Origin: Paraburkholderia caballeronis
GTDB lineage: Bacteria; Pseudomonadota; Gammaproteobacteria; Burkholderiales; Burkholderiaceae
DNA length: 64,000 bases
Direction: 5' to 3'
NCBI RefSeq assembly: GCF_900104845.1
Contig: NZ_FNSR01000002.1
Location: forward strand, 1,674,001-1,738,000
The position numbers were made by a program, and so were the translations under genes. The notes under the pieces are model-generated. The model saw only the letters and a list, made by a program, of their open reading frames with translations, ran no database searches and was not told the origin of the DNA. Each line of letters opens with the position of its first letter. The stretch's first letter is position 1. Of the stretch, positions 26,782 through 35,759 are shown piece after piece.

Positions 26782-28389
26782 ATGAGAAACCTGACTATCC
26801 GGACCGGGCTGATGCTCGTCCTCCTTACGTTTGCGCTGATGCTGGTGGTGGGGGCCGCCGTCGGCGTGTACATGATCGGCCGCGCGAACGCGTCCGCGCA
26901 GGTCATCCACGAGATGGCCGCGCAGGATGCGCTGGTGCACGAGGTGCGCGAGGAAGCCGACCGAGCGCGGATCGCGCTTGCATCCGCGCCGAAGGACGGC
27001 GGCGACGCGGCCGCGCGCGAGGCGGCGCTCGGCACCGCGCGCGAGGCGCTCGACCACGCGAAGGCGAAACACGACGCGTTGCAGAAGAGTGCCGCGTTCG
27101 ATGCGGCCGGCACGACGCTGCGCAGTTCGCTCGATGCGTCGTGGACCGCGCTCGCCGGACTGCTCGGCCAGGGCGTGAGTGCGCCCGATGCGTCCGGCGC
27201 GGCGAACCCCGTGAATCCGGCGGACATCGCCGCCGCCGCGAACCGTTATGCGACGGACGCGGCCGCGTTCCATGCGCACATCGACGAGGCGACCGACGAC
27301 ACGCTCGCGCGCGGCCGGCGCGAGCATCGCTGGGTGATGGGGATGGTCGTCGTCGGGCTGTTCGGCGCGCTCGCGCTGATCGTCGCGACGCATCTGGCGT
27401 TGAGCCGACTGCTGACCGGGCCGCTGCGCGCGGCGGTCGCGTCGCTGAACCAGATCGCGTCGAACGACCTCGTCGCGTTCGTGCCGGAAGGCGGCAGCAA
27501 CGAGATCGGCCAGTTGTTCAACGCGATGCGCCGGATGCAGCGCGGGCTGAGCGGCACGGTGATGAACGTGCGCCGCTGCTGCGACATGATCAACACCGGC
27601 GCGAAGGAAATCGCGGCCGGCAACCTCGATCTGTCGAGCCGCACCGAGCAGCAGTCCGCGTCGCTCGAACAGACGGCCGCGAACATGGAGCATCTGACCT
27701 CGACCGTGAAGCGGACTGCCGACCATGCGCGCGAGGCGAGCGAACTCGCGGCGGCGACCACCGACGTCGCGCAGCGCGGCGGCATCGTGGTCGAACGCGT
27801 GGTCGCGACGATGGATGCGATCAGCAACAGTTCGCGCAAGATTTCGGACATCACCGGGATGATCGACGGCATCGCGTTCCAGACCAACATCCTCGCGCTG
27901 AACGCGGCGGTCGAGGCGGCGCGCGCGGGCGAGCAGGGGCGCGGCTTCGCGGTGGTCGCGGGCGAGGTGCGCACGCTTGCGCAGCGCAGCGCCGTCGCGG
28001 CGCGCGAGATCAAGGAACTGATCGACTCGTCCGCGAAGGACGTGCACGACGGCAGCGACCTCGTCGCGGAAGCGGGGGCGACGATGCGCGAGGTCGTCGA
28101 GTCGGTGCAGAAGGTGTCGGGGCTGATGAAGGAGATCGCGACGTCGACGATCGCGCAGAGCACCGGCATCCAGCAGATGGAGCAGGCGGTGAGCCAGATG
28201 GATCAGGTCACGCAGCAGAACGCGGCGCTGGTCGAGGAGGCGGCTGCTGCGGCTGGGTCGCTGGAACAGCAGGCGACCGAGATGGTCGCGGCCGTCGCGA
28301 CGTTCAAGCTGTTGCAGAACGGGAAGGGGGGGCAGGAGGCGGTCGAGGAGCCGGAGGCGGACGGTGGGCTGGTCGCGGTGCCGGCTTGA
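26782..28389 (+). CDS. methyl-accepting chemotaxis protein
   Basis: 535 residues with the Tsr/Tar class layout. A first membrane helix (about 9-33) is followed by a periplasmic four-helix-type sensor (about 34-188), a second membrane helix (about 189-212), a HAMP region and the cytoplasmic coiled coil. The highly conserved kinase-contact hairpin is present ([20 protein letters not shown] read in pieces, then [19 protein letters not shown]). GAGGAAG precedes the ATG. No C-terminal CheR-docking pentapeptide is seen. The ligand is unknown. No che genes are in the window, so it must use a signalling array encoded elsewhere. Confidence 0.96.
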   Translation: MRNLTIRTGLMLVLLTFALMLVVGAAVGVYMIGRANASAQVIHEMAAQDALVHEVREEADRARIALASAPKDGGDAAAREAALGTAREALDHAKAKHDALQKSAAFDAAGTTLRSSLDASWTALAGLLGQGVSAPDASGAANPVNPADIAAAANRYATDAAAFHAHIDEATDDTLARGRREHRWVMGMVVVGLFGALALIVATHLALSRLLTGPLRAAVASLNQIASNDLVAFVPEGGSNEIGQLFNAMRRMQRGLSGTVMNVRRCCDMINTGAKEIAAGNLDLSSRTEQQSASLEQTAANMEHLTSTVKRTADHAREASELAAATTDVAQRGGIVVERVVATMDAISNSSRKISDITGMIDGIAFQTNILALNAAVEAARAGEQGRGFAVVAGEVRTLAQRSAVAAREIKELIDSSAKDVHDGSDLVAEAGATMREVVESVQKVSGLMKEIATSTIAQSTGIQQMEQAVSQMDQVTQQNAALVEEAAAAAGSLEQQATEMVAAVATFKLLQNGKGGQEAVEEPEADGGLVAVPA

Positions 28390-28425
28390 GCCTTGTTTGA
28401 TGCGCGGAAGGGGGCGGCGCAAGTG

Positions 28426-28653
28426 TTAGTGCGCCGCCGCCCGCGCAACCAGCGCGACGACGGTCAGCAGGACGGTCAGCGCGCCCACGATGGTGACCGC
28501 GTCAAATTCTTCCCAACCTTGCGCGCGCCGCAGCGACGCCGGATACCGTCCGGCGGACGCAACCTTCAGCACCACCCAGCCGATCCAGTAAAAAACGAAG
28601 CCGCCGATAAATTGCCAGGCGAGCCTTGCGGCAAACGACAACGCAGTATCCAT
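28426..28653 (-). CDS. small two-helix membrane protein
   Basis: 75 residues. Two hydrophobic segments, about residues 12-30 (WQFIGGFVFYWIGWVVLKV) and 53-70 (VTIVGALTVLLTVVALVA), are joined by a basic loop (SAGRYPASLRRAQGW). It is a predicted inner-membrane protein without a recognised family. ATG 28653 is the likeliest start; the frame is open further upstream. It is convergent with the chemotaxis receptor and divergent from the esterase. Confidence 0.65.
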   Translation of the reverse strand: MDTALSFAARLAWQFIGGFVFYWIGWVVLKVASAGRYPASLRRAQGWEEFDAVTIVGALTVLLTVVALVARAAAH

Positions 28654-28867
28654 TGCATTCCACGCGTGACGGGGATTACCACACGCTATCACGCCCCGCG
28701 CCGTTTTTCCCACTCCGCCGATGTACCCGGCATAACCGCGCATCGCGTGCGCGCGCACTGAAATTTGGCTGAAAGTCGTCGTTGCTACAGTCGTCGTACG
28801 CAGTTCATACGTATCGACCCGCCCCGCACGATCTCGCGGACCGGCGGATGGACAACAGCGACAACTC

Positions 28868-29725
28868 ATGAATCCGGCTCGTGCACTCTGGCTGATACTG
28901 GCGCTGCTCTTCACGAACCCCGTCTGGGCGTTTCAGACGAAGGTCGTGTCGATTCCGAGCGCCGCGATGCATCAATCGTTCGACGCGACCGTCGTGCTGC
29001 CCGAGCAGTACGCGCACGCGCGGCCCGGTCAACGGTTCCCGGTCGTCTATCTGCTGCACGGCTCCGGCGGCGACTACACGGACTGGACCGCGAACGCGCA
29101 CATCGGCCGGCTCGCGGACCGCTATCACGTGATCCTCGTGATGCCGGACGGCGGCCACGAAAGCTGGTACATCGACAGCCCGGTCGATCCGCGCAGCCGT
29201 TACGAGACCTATGTCGGCAAGGAAGTGGTCGCCTACGTCGACGCGCATTTCCACACGATCGCGACGAAGGAGGGCCGCGCGATCACCGGCCTCAGCATGG
29301 GCGGCTTCGGCGCGCTCAGCATCGCGCTCGACCGGCCGAACGAGTTCGGCGCGGTCGGCAGCATCAGCGGCGCGGTCGATCCGCGCAACTGCGAGGACGA
29401 GCCGGGCATCGACGGCGTGTTCGGCGACCCGGCGCGGCACCAGGCGTTCTGGGACAGCAAGGCGATCGTCGCGAGCGCGCAGAGTTTCAAGACCGCGCAC
29501 ATCGACCTGACGATCGACTGCGGCGTGAACGACTCGCTGGTCGAATCGAACCGCACGCTGCACGAGCGGCTCGTCGCGCTCGGCGTGCCGCACGACTACG
29601 CGGAGCGGCCGGGCGGACACACGTGGGCCTACTGGTCGAACGCGATCCAGTACCAGGTGCTGTTCTTCTCGACGTCGTTCCGGCGCCACGGCTTCGCGGC
29701 CGGCATCCGCACCGCGCAGGCGTGA
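28868..29725 (+). CDS. exported esterase of the esterase D/PF00756 family
   Basis: 285 residues with a cleavable signal (about 1-21, ending NPVWA). The alpha/beta hydrolase elements are YLLHGSGG near residue 60, the nucleophile serine in GLSMGGFGA near residue 140 and a C-terminal histidine in PGGHTWAYW. The family includes S-formylglutathione hydrolases, mycolyltransferases and feruloyl esterases; export argues for a periplasmic or secreted acyl esterase. A relative occurs in this window at 59275-60111, with the same GGFGA nucleophile elbow. Confidence 0.9.
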   Translation: MNPARALWLILALLFTNPVWAFQTKVVSIPSAAMHQSFDATVVLPEQYAHARPGQRFPVVYLLHGSGGDYTDWTANAHIGRLADRYHVILVMPDGGHESWYIDSPVDPRSRYETYVGKEVVAYVDAHFHTIATKEGRAITGLSMGGFGALSIALDRPNEFGAVGSISGAVDPRNCEDEPGIDGVFGDPARHQAFWDSKAIVASAQSFKTAHIDLTIDCGVNDSLVESNRTLHERLVALGVPHDYAERPGGHTWAYWSNAIQYQVLFFSTSFRRHGFAAGIRTAQA

Positions 29726-29741
29726 TGCGGCCGCGCACCGG

Positions 29742-30152
29742 TCACGACGATGCGTCGTCGGCCGCCGCGGAATTGATCGCGTCGGCGACGTGCGGGTCGA
29801 AGTAGTTCCGATACCAGTCGATCATGTCCTTCACGCAGCGCTCGGCGGGCGGATGCCTGCCCGCGCCGATCAGCTCCGCGCACGCGGCGGTCGTCGCGAC
29901 CAGCATGCGCGCGGTTTCGGGCACGTAGCGCAGGTCCATCTGCTGGTCGTGCCGCTCGCGGATCACCTGATAACGCGCGTTCTCGGCGAGCGTCGCGGCG
30001 CTCGTCAGGAACTCCCATACGCTGACCGGCCGGTCGCCGACGTCGACGGTCAGGTTGCGATGCGTTTCGCGGTAGCCCAGCGCTTCGAGCCGTTCGCAAC
30101 TGTCGATCACCGTGCCGAGGGCTTCGCGGATCAGATTCCAGTCGGTTTTCAT
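29742..30152 (-). CDS. hypothetical cytoplasmic protein
   Basis: 136 residues from ATG 30152 (MKTDWNLIREALGTVIDSCE). It is mostly alpha-helical and acidic with no signal or membrane segment. I do not recognise a family. It is convergent with the exported esterase (16-base gap) and divergent from the cupin gene. Confidence 0.7.
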   Translation of the reverse strand: MKTDWNLIREALGTVIDSCERLEALGYRETHRNLTVDVGDRPVSVWEFLTSAATLAENARYQVIRERHDQQMDLRYVPETARMLVATTAACAELIGAGRHPPAERCVKDMIDWYRNYFDPHVADAINSAAADDASS

Positions 30153-30391
30153 GCGCTTGCGTTTCCCTGTGGATCCGGCAGACGATCGGGCGACGACAGG
30201 TCGGCATCGTGCCGGGCCGTCCATTGTCCATCGAAAACGCGAACGCACACGTGCGCGGCCGACCTCAGCGGCGCAAAAAACCCTCACACGAAACCGCCTG
30301 CGAAGCTTCCGGGGAACGAAGAACCGGACGAAGCGCGGAATGGAACGCGAAATGCTTGAGTCCAGGCCCACCTTCGCCACGGAGTGTTGCC

Positions 30392-30829
30392 ATGTCTACC
30401 GAACTCGCCACCCGTTTTTCGCATGTGAAGCCGCAGGACACGTCTTTCGCGGGCGGCGGCCTGCGAGACTTCTTCCTCTATCGCGATCTGGGCATCGCGG
30501 ACGCGACGCACGGCAAGGTGGTCGCGCAGCTTGTCAGGGCAAATCTCGCACCGGAACAAGGCACCGGCTGGCACCGTCACGAGGCCGAGTTCCACATCGT
30601 CATCATGCTGAAGGGCTGGGCGCGCTTCATGTACGGAGAAAAGGAAACGCTCGTCGAGGCCGGCGACTGCGTGCATCAGGCGCCCGGCATTCCGCACTAT
30701 CTGTTCGATTACTCGCCGGACATGGAATACCTCGAAATCGTCGGCCCCGCCGACTTCAAGTCGATCGACATCGAAGCGCCGTGCGCGGTCCCCGCGCCGA
30801 CGCCGTGGCCGGTCGAAAGCACGTCGTAG
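30392..30829 (+). CDS. single-domain cupin protein
   Basis: 145 residues. The first cupin motif reads GTGWHRHEAEFHIVIMLKG, with metal ligands His61 and His63, a glutamate a few residues on and a further histidine at 102 (GIPHYLF) in the second motif, so a metal site looks intact. GGAG lies 7 bases before the ATG. The substrate is unknown; such proteins range from isomerases and dioxygenases to sensors. It is convergent with PHB depolymerase, and a hairpin separates the two. Confidence 0.88.
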   Translation: MSTELATRFSHVKPQDTSFAGGGLRDFFLYRDLGIADATHGKVVAQLVRANLAPEQGTGWHRHEAEFHIVIMLKGWARFMYGEKETLVEAGDCVHQAPGIPHYLFDYSPDMEYLEIVGPADFKSIDIEAPCAVPAPTPWPVESTS

Positions 30830-30850
30830 CCCGCAGCGGCCGGCCGAGCC

Positions 30851-30875
30851 GGCATAGCGCGCCGCGCGCTATGCC
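30851..30875. terminator. hairpin between convergent cupin and PHB depolymerase genes
   Basis: GGCATAGCGCG and CGCGCTATGCC form a perfect 11-base stem with a 3-base loop. It overlaps the depolymerase stop codon and lies 22 bases after the cupin stop. There is no T tract on either strand, so a bidirectional terminator or mRNA-end function is plausible but unproven. Confidence 0.6.
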
Positions 30876-32215
30876 TCGGACGCCTTCGCGATGATCGCCG
30901 ACGCGTGGTCGTGCGCGTCGAGCAGCGCGCGCAGGCTGACGAGTCCTTCTCCTTCGTGCTCGCCTGCCGTGTTCGCGAAACGTCGCGCGCGCGGTTCGTG
31001 GTCGTGGATCGTCGCGCGCACCATCGGATAAATCTGCGAGTCCCACTTGCGGCCGTTGAACACGCCATAGTGGCCGACGCCGGTCTGCACGTGATGCGTC
31101 TTCATGTACGGCCGCAGGCCCGAACACAGCTCCTGCGCGGCGACGGTCTGCCCGACCGCGCAGATGTCGTCCTTCTCGCCTTCGATCGTCAGCAGCGCGG
31201 TGCGGCGGATCGCATGCGGCTCGACCAGCCGGTCGCGCACCTTCAGCTTGCCGAGCGGCAGCGCGTATTCCTGGAACACCGAACTCACCGTTTCCAGATA
31301 AAACTCGGCGGTCAGGTCGGTGGTTGCGAAATATTCGTCGTAGAACGTGCGGATCGCATCGGCCTTCGCGGGGTCGCCCTTCGCGCGCTCGTAGTGCGCG
31401 TCCGCGAACGACGCCATGTGCCGGCCAAGATTCATCGACATGAACGCGCCCAGTTGCACGAACCCCGGATACACGCGCCGATGCGCGCCCGCGAAACCGG
31501 GCGGCACCGCGCTGATCAGGTTCTTCTCGAACCAGTCGATCGGCTTGCTGTTCGCGAGATCGTTCACCTTCGTCGGGTTCACGCGGCAGTCGATCGGGCC
31601 GGCCATCAGCGTCATGCTGGCGGGCTGCGCGGGATCGTTGTCGGCGGCCATCAGCGACACCGCCGCGAGCGCCGCGACGGTCGGCTGGCAGATCGCGACC
31701 AGATGCGAGTCCGGGCCGATGCGGCGGATGAACGACATCACGTGCTCGACGTATTCGGCGAAGCCGAAGCGGCCCGCGGACAGCGGCACGTCGCGCGGGT
31801 TGTGCCAGTCGGTGATGTACACGTCGTGATCCGCGAGCATCGTGCGGACCGTGCCGCGCAGCAGCGTCGCGAAGTGGCCGGACATCGGCGCGACGATCAG
31901 CACGCGCGGCTGCGGCGTGGCGGTGTGCTTGCGGAAATGCAGCAGCGAGCCGAACGGCGTGCGCTTCACGAATTCCTCGGTGACGGCGACCGTGTCGCCG
32001 TCCACCTGCACCGTGCCGATGCCGAACGGCGGCCGTTTGTGCGTGAGGCCGGTCATCTCGACCGTTTCGCAGCACGCGTCGAGATAACGGCCGTGCGAAG
32101 TCGCCGCGAACGCGGGCCACGCGGCGATCGCCGCGCGCATCGACGACGCGGCGGTGCGCCACGGGCGCGTGAAGTCGGCGCACGCCTGATAGGCGGGATA
32201 CGAGAACAGGTTCAT
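30869..32215 (-). CDS. phaZ: intracellular poly(3-hydroxybutyrate) depolymerase
   Basis: 448 residues, the size of Cupriavidus PhaZ-type intracellular depolymerases, which degrade native PHB granules in the cytoplasm. The nucleophile region reads HLVAICQPTV, with Cys176 in place of the lipase-box serine; cysteine is the known nucleophile in this family. The N-terminal block MNLFSYPAYQACADFTRPWR and the C-terminal half (IRRTALLTIEGEKDDICAVG, then HVQTGVGHYGVFNGR) are typical. ATG 32215 is chosen because it fits the family N-terminus. No phaC or phasin gene is adjacent. Confidence 0.94.
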   Translation of the reverse strand: MNLFSYPAYQACADFTRPWRTAASSMRAAIAAWPAFAATSHGRYLDACCETVEMTGLTHKRPPFGIGTVQVDGDTVAVTEEFVKRTPFGSLLHFRKHTATPQPRVLIVAPMSGHFATLLRGTVRTMLADHDVYITDWHNPRDVPLSAGRFGFAEYVEHVMSFIRRIGPDSHLVAICQPTVAALAAVSLMAADNDPAQPASMTLMAGPIDCRVNPTKVNDLANSKPIDWFEKNLISAVPPGFAGAHRRVYPGFVQLGAFMSMNLGRHMASFADAHYERAKGDPAKADAIRTFYDEYFATTDLTAEFYLETVSSVFQEYALPLGKLKVRDRLVEPHAIRRTALLTIEGEKDDICAVGQTVAAQELCSGLRPYMKTHHVQTGVGHYGVFNGRKWDSQIYPMVRATIHDHEPRARRFANTAGEHEGEGLVSLRALLDAHDHASAIIAKASEA

Positions 32216-32579
32216 GGTCGCGGGGCGGGCTGGACTTCGGCTAGGGGCGACAGGAGCAAGGCAATACGTATGCCAGAGCGCCGCACGGCGCCGCACGCGC
32301 CATGCGGCGGCGCGCGCGATTGGCACGGTGCTTGCACCTTTCGCCCATGCCGGCGATGCCAACGCGCGAACGCGCACAGCGCGCCGGCAGGCCGTGCCGC
32401 GCAGCTTCATGCGGCGCGGCGCGCGGTTCGTTTGCCCATGAGCGCGCAACAGAGCGCACGGCAGCGCAGCGGACCGCCGCAAAGTAGTGCACCGGATGAC
32501 GTTCGAGGTGCGCCGCGCACCAGCCGGTGCGCGGTTCCGCCCGACGATCCGCTTACGGCAACGGCACCCGGAGGCGCGC
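32216..32579. other. gene-free region between phaZ and the GST gene
   Basis: 364 bases with no convincing coding sequence. It must hold the phaZ promoter on the minus strand. On the plus strand it contains the sigma-54-type promoter at 32321-32336; the remaining 240 bases up to the GST gene show no motif I recognise. Confidence 0.5.
32321..32336 (+). promoter_or_regulatory. sigma-54 (RpoN) -24/-12 promoter sequence
   Basis: TGGCACGGTGCTTGCA matches the sigma-54 consensus TGGCACG-N4-TTGCW at every fixed base, with GG and GC exactly 10 bases apart. Transcription would run rightward and begin near 32348, about 230 bases before the GST start codon. No other gene on this strand lies closer. The activator is unknown. 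Confidence 0.7.
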
Positions 32580-33239
32580 ATGAGCCAGATGAAGACGACC
32601 TTGACGATCAGCAGCCGCAACTACTCGTCGTGGTCGTTGCGGGGATGGCTGCTCGCAAAACTCGTTGGACTCGAATTCGAAACCGTCGTGGTGCCGGTCG
32701 ACGACGCGGCGGCGCGCGCGGAACTGCTGCTGCTGTCGCCGTCGATTCTCGTGCCGTGCCTGCGGCACGACGGCATCGAGATCTGGGACACGCTCGCGAT
32801 CTGCGAGTACCTGAACGAGATCCGGCCCGACGCGCATCTGCTGCCGGCCGACCGGAAGGCGCGCGCGCATTGCCGGTCGATCTGCGGCGAGATGCATTCG
32901 GGGTTCAGCGCATTGCGTTCCGCGCTGCCGATGAACCTGCGCGGACACTTCCCGAATTTCCGGATCTGGTCGCGCGCGCAGGACGACATCGAGCGGATCG
33001 TGACGATCTGGCGCGAGTGCCTGTCGCGTTACGGCGGGCCGTGGCTGTTCGGCGAGATCAGCGCGGCCGACGCGATGTATGCGCCGGTCGCCACGCGGCT
33101 GCTGACCTATGACGTGAAGGTCGATCCGGATATCGGCGCGTATTGCGTGCAGGTGCTGAAGCAGCCGTTCGTCGCCGAGTGGATCGCGGCCGCGCAGGCG
33201 GAGACGGAGGACATCGACGAACTGGACGTCGAGTTTTGA
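32580..33239 (+). CDS. glutathione S-transferase family protein
   Basis: 219 residues with an N-terminal thioredoxin-like domain (about 5-85, including ISSRNYSSWSLRGWLLAKL) and an all-helical C-terminal domain. The region resembles the maleylacetoacetate isomerase/zeta-like bacterial GSTs, where serine in the SSWSLR loop activates glutathione. GGAGG at 32570-32574 fixes the ATG. The substrate is unknown. A strong hairpin follows 9 bases after the stop. Confidence 0.9.
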   Translation: MSQMKTTLTISSRNYSSWSLRGWLLAKLVGLEFETVVVPVDDAAARAELLLLSPSILVPCLRHDGIEIWDTLAICEYLNEIRPDAHLLPADRKARAHCRSICGEMHSGFSALRSALPMNLRGHFPNFRIWSRAQDDIERIVTIWRECLSRYGGPWLFGEISAADAMYAPVATRLLTYDVKVDPDIGAYCVQVLKQPFVAEWIAAAQAETEDIDELDVEF

Positions 33240-33248
33240 AGCGGCGCA

Positions 33249-33271
33249 GCGCGGGCTCGCGAGGCCCGCGC
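33249..33271 (+). terminator. hairpin after the GST gene
   Basis: GCGCGGGC and GCCCGCGC form a perfect 8-base stem around a TCGCGAG loop that can itself pair. No T tract follows, so it is a weak or Rho-assisted terminator at best. It separates the GST gene from the hydroxyproline cluster. Confidence 0.5.
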
Positions 33272-33371
33272 GAAGGCGGTGCGAGCCACCGCCGGCGATA
33301 TGCCGAAATCGTCATTCCGGCGGGACGATTGGCACAAGACGCGGGTAATGCCCCGTCTTACGATGCGTGCC

Positions 33372-34331
33372 ATGAACACCTCATCCCACATCGACGTAAT
33401 CGACTCCCACACCGGGGGCGAGCCCACCCGCCTCGTGATCTCGGGCGGCCCGGACCTCGGGCGCGGCCCGCTGGCCGAACGCCTCGCAATCTTCCGGCGC
33501 GACTTCGACCACGTGCGCGCGGCGCTCGTCAACGAGCCGCGCGGCTCGGACGTGATGGTCGGCGCGCTGTTGTGCGAGCCGCACGATCCGGCCTGTTCGG
33601 CAGGGGTGATCTTCTTCAACAACGTCGGTTTTCTCGGCATGTGCGGCCACGGCACGATCGGTCTGATCGTGTCGCTGGCACACCTCGGCCGCATCGCGCC
33701 TGGCGTGCATCGGATCGAGACGCCGGTGGGCGTCGTCGAGGCCGAACTGCACGACGACGGGCGCGTCACCGTGCACAACGTGCCGGCGTATCGCTATCGC
33801 ACTGGAGTGCCGGTCGACGTGCCGGGTTACGGCCGCGTGCATGGCGACATCGCGTGGGGCGGCAACTGGTTTTTCCTCGTCGCCGATCACGGCCAGTCGC
33901 TCGAATTCGCGAACGTCGAGGCGCTGACCGACGCGTCGTGGGCCATCCGGCGCGCGCTGGAAGATAACGGCATCACCGGCGAAGGCGGCGCGCTGATCGA
34001 TCACATCGAACTGTTCGCGGAGCCGGACAGCGCCGATTTCGACAGCCGCAACTTCGTGCTGTGTCCGGGCAAGGCGTATGACCGCTCGCCGTGCGGCACC
34101 GGCACCAGCGCGAAGATCGCGTGCCTCGCGGCCGACGGCGTGCTCGCGCCGGGTGCGGTATGGCGGCAGGCGAGCATCATCGGCAGCGTGTTCGACGCGA
34201 GTTATGCGGTCGAGCCGGGCCTGCCCGCCGGCCACGTGCGCCCGAGCATTCGCGGCACCGCGCACGTGAACGCCGAGGCGCGGCTGATCTTCTCCGAAGC
34301 CGATCCGTTTGCGTGGGGCATTCGCCAATAA
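33372..34331 (+). CDS. 4-hydroxyproline 2-epimerase (proline racemase family)
   Basis: 319 residues. It would convert trans-4-hydroxy-L-proline into cis-4-hydroxy-D-proline, the first step of catabolism. Both catalytic cysteines of the family are present: Cys91 in [10 protein letters not shown] and Cys241 in [10 protein letters not shown]. The opening [12 protein letters not shown] is typical. A dehydrogenase set for D-hydroxyproline follows directly, which supports the epimerase call over proline racemase or the dehydratase. ATG 33363 and 33348 are also possible starts. The stop overlaps the next start by one base. Confidence 0.93.
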   Translation: MNTSSHIDVIDSHTGGEPTRLVISGGPDLGRGPLAERLAIFRRDFDHVRAALVNEPRGSDVMVGALLCEPHDPACSAGVIFFNNVGFLGMCGHGTIGLIVSLAHLGRIAPGVHRIETPVGVVEAELHDDGRVTVHNVPAYRYRTGVPVDVPGYGRVHGDIAWGGNWFFLVADHGQSLEFANVEALTDASWAIRRALEDNGITGEGGALIDHIELFAEPDSADFDSRNFVLCPGKAYDRSPCGTGTSAKIACLAADGVLAPGAVWRQASIIGSVFDASYAVEPGLPAGHVRPSIRGTAHVNAEARLIFSEADPFAWGIRQ

Positions 34332-35488
34332 TGGGCGTGGCGTCGGCGTCTCCGGACGTGATCGTGGTGGGCGCGGGCATCGTCGGCGCGGCGTGTGCGT
34401 ACGAGCTGGCCGCAGCGGGCGCGGACGTGCTCGTGCTCGAACGCGCGGTGGTCGGCGGCGGCGTGACCGCGGCGGGCATGGGGCATCTGGTCGTGATGGA
34501 CGACACCCGCGCCGAGTTCGCGCTTTCCGCATGGTCGCGGCAGTTGTGGAACGACCTCGCGCCGCGCCTCGACGCGCGCCATGCGTTCGTCCGCTGCGGC
34601 ACGCTCTGGGTAGCCGAGGACGACGAAGAGTACGCGCTCGCGCAGACCCGCCAGCAGTCGCTCGAACGCGACGGCATCGCATGCGCGATGCTCGACGCGC
34701 AGCAACTGCGCGCGGCCGAACCGGCGCTGCGCGCAGGGTTGCGAGGCGGGATGCGGGTGCCCGACGACGGCGTGGTCTATGCGCCGGCCGTCGCCGCGTG
34801 GCTGCTTGCGCAACCGGTTGCCGGGCGTATTACGACGCGGCTCGACGCGCACGTCGAACGGGTCACGCGCACCGGCGTGCAACTGGCCGGCGGCGACACG
34901 ATCGACGCCGCCGCCGTGCTGGTCGCGAACGGCCTCGAAGCCGCCGCGCTGTTGCCGGGGCTGCCGTTGCAGGCGAAAAAAGGCCATCTGCTCATCACCG
35001 ACCGTTATCCGGGGACCGTGCGCCATCAGATCCTCGAACTCGGCTACATCAAGAGCGCGCACAACGCGAGCGGCACGTCGGTCGCGTTCAACGTGCAGCC
35101 GCGCCCGACCGGGCAACTGCTGATCGGTTCGTCGCGCCAGTTCGACAGCGTGGACCCGCAGATCGACGCGGCCGTGCTCGCGCGGATGCTCGCGCGGGCC
35201 GCGCACTACATGCCGGGGTTGCCCGCACTCAACGCGATTCGCGCGTGGACAGGGTTTCGTCCCTCGACGGCTGACGGCCTGCCGTTGATCGGCCCGGCGG
35301 ATCATTTCGCCGACGACAGCATGCATCGTTCGACATGGCTTGCGACCGGTCACGAAGGACTCGGCGTAACCACCGCGCTCGCGACGGGGAAGCTGATCGC
35401 CGCGCAGTTCGCGGGGGTGGCCGCGCCGATCGATGCGGCGCCGTACCTGCCCAGCCGCTTTGCCCGACGGGAGTCCAGCCATGGCTGA
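34331..35488 (+). CDS. D-hydroxyproline dehydrogenase, FAD catalytic (beta-type) subunit
   Basis: 385 residues of the DadA/glycine-oxidase-like family. The FAD-binding motif VVGAGIVGAACAYELAAAG is at about residues 13-31, and the C-terminal block TGHEGLGVTTALATGKLIA completes the flavin site. It would oxidise cis-4-hydroxy-D-proline to 1-pyrroline-4-hydroxy-2-carboxylate. It begins one base inside the epimerase stop and overlaps the ferredoxin-like subunit by 8 bases, so the three subunits are translationally coupled. Hetero-oligomeric dehydrogenases of this make-up are known from Pseudomonas and Azospirillum hydroxyproline pathways. Confidence 0.9.
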   Translation: MGVASASPDVIVVGAGIVGAACAYELAAAGADVLVLERAVVGGGVTAAGMGHLVVMDDTRAEFALSAWSRQLWNDLAPRLDARHAFVRCGTLWVAEDDEEYALAQTRQQSLERDGIACAMLDAQQLRAAEPALRAGLRGGMRVPDDGVVYAPAVAAWLLAQPVAGRITTRLDAHVERVTRTGVQLAGGDTIDAAAVLVANGLEAAALLPGLPLQAKKGHLLITDRYPGTVRHQILELGYIKSAHNASGTSVAFNVQPRPTGQLLIGSSRQFDSVDPQIDAAVLARMLARAAHYMPGLPALNAIRAWTGFRPSTADGLPLIGPADHFADDSMHRSTWLATGHEGLGVTTALATGKLIAAQFAGVAAPIDAAPYLPSRFARRESSHG

Positions 35489-35759
35489 GCCGCGCGTTGC
35501 CGTAACGGTGGACGGACAGACCGTGGAAGTGGTGCAGGGCAGTTCGGTGGTCGCGGCTATCGCGCAAGCCATCAAGACGGTGCATGGCGGCGGCGTTGTC
35601 ACCCGCCGCTCGGTGACCGGCGGGTTGCGCGGCCCGCTTTGCGGAATGGGCGTGTGCCAGGAGTGCCGCGTGACGATAGACGGCGTGCCGCATCGGCTCG
35701 CGTGTCAGACGCTGTGCGCGCAAGGCATGGCGATAGCCACGGGGGACGAGCGAGCATGA
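35481..35759 (+). CDS. (2Fe-2S) small subunit of D-hydroxyproline dehydrogenase
   Basis: 92 residues. The cysteines in CGMGVCQECRVTIDG and the later RLACQT give the C-x4-C-x2-C-x11-C pattern of a 2Fe-2S cluster in this small-subunit family. It would pass electrons between the two flavin subunits. It overlaps the upstream gene by 8 bases and the downstream gene by 4 (ATGA), and GGGAG precedes its start. Confidence 0.9.
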   Translation: MAEPRVAVTVDGQTVEVVQGSSVVAAIAQAIKTVHGGGVVTRRSVTGGLRGPLCGMGVCQECRVTIDGVPHRLACQTLCAQGMAIATGDERA

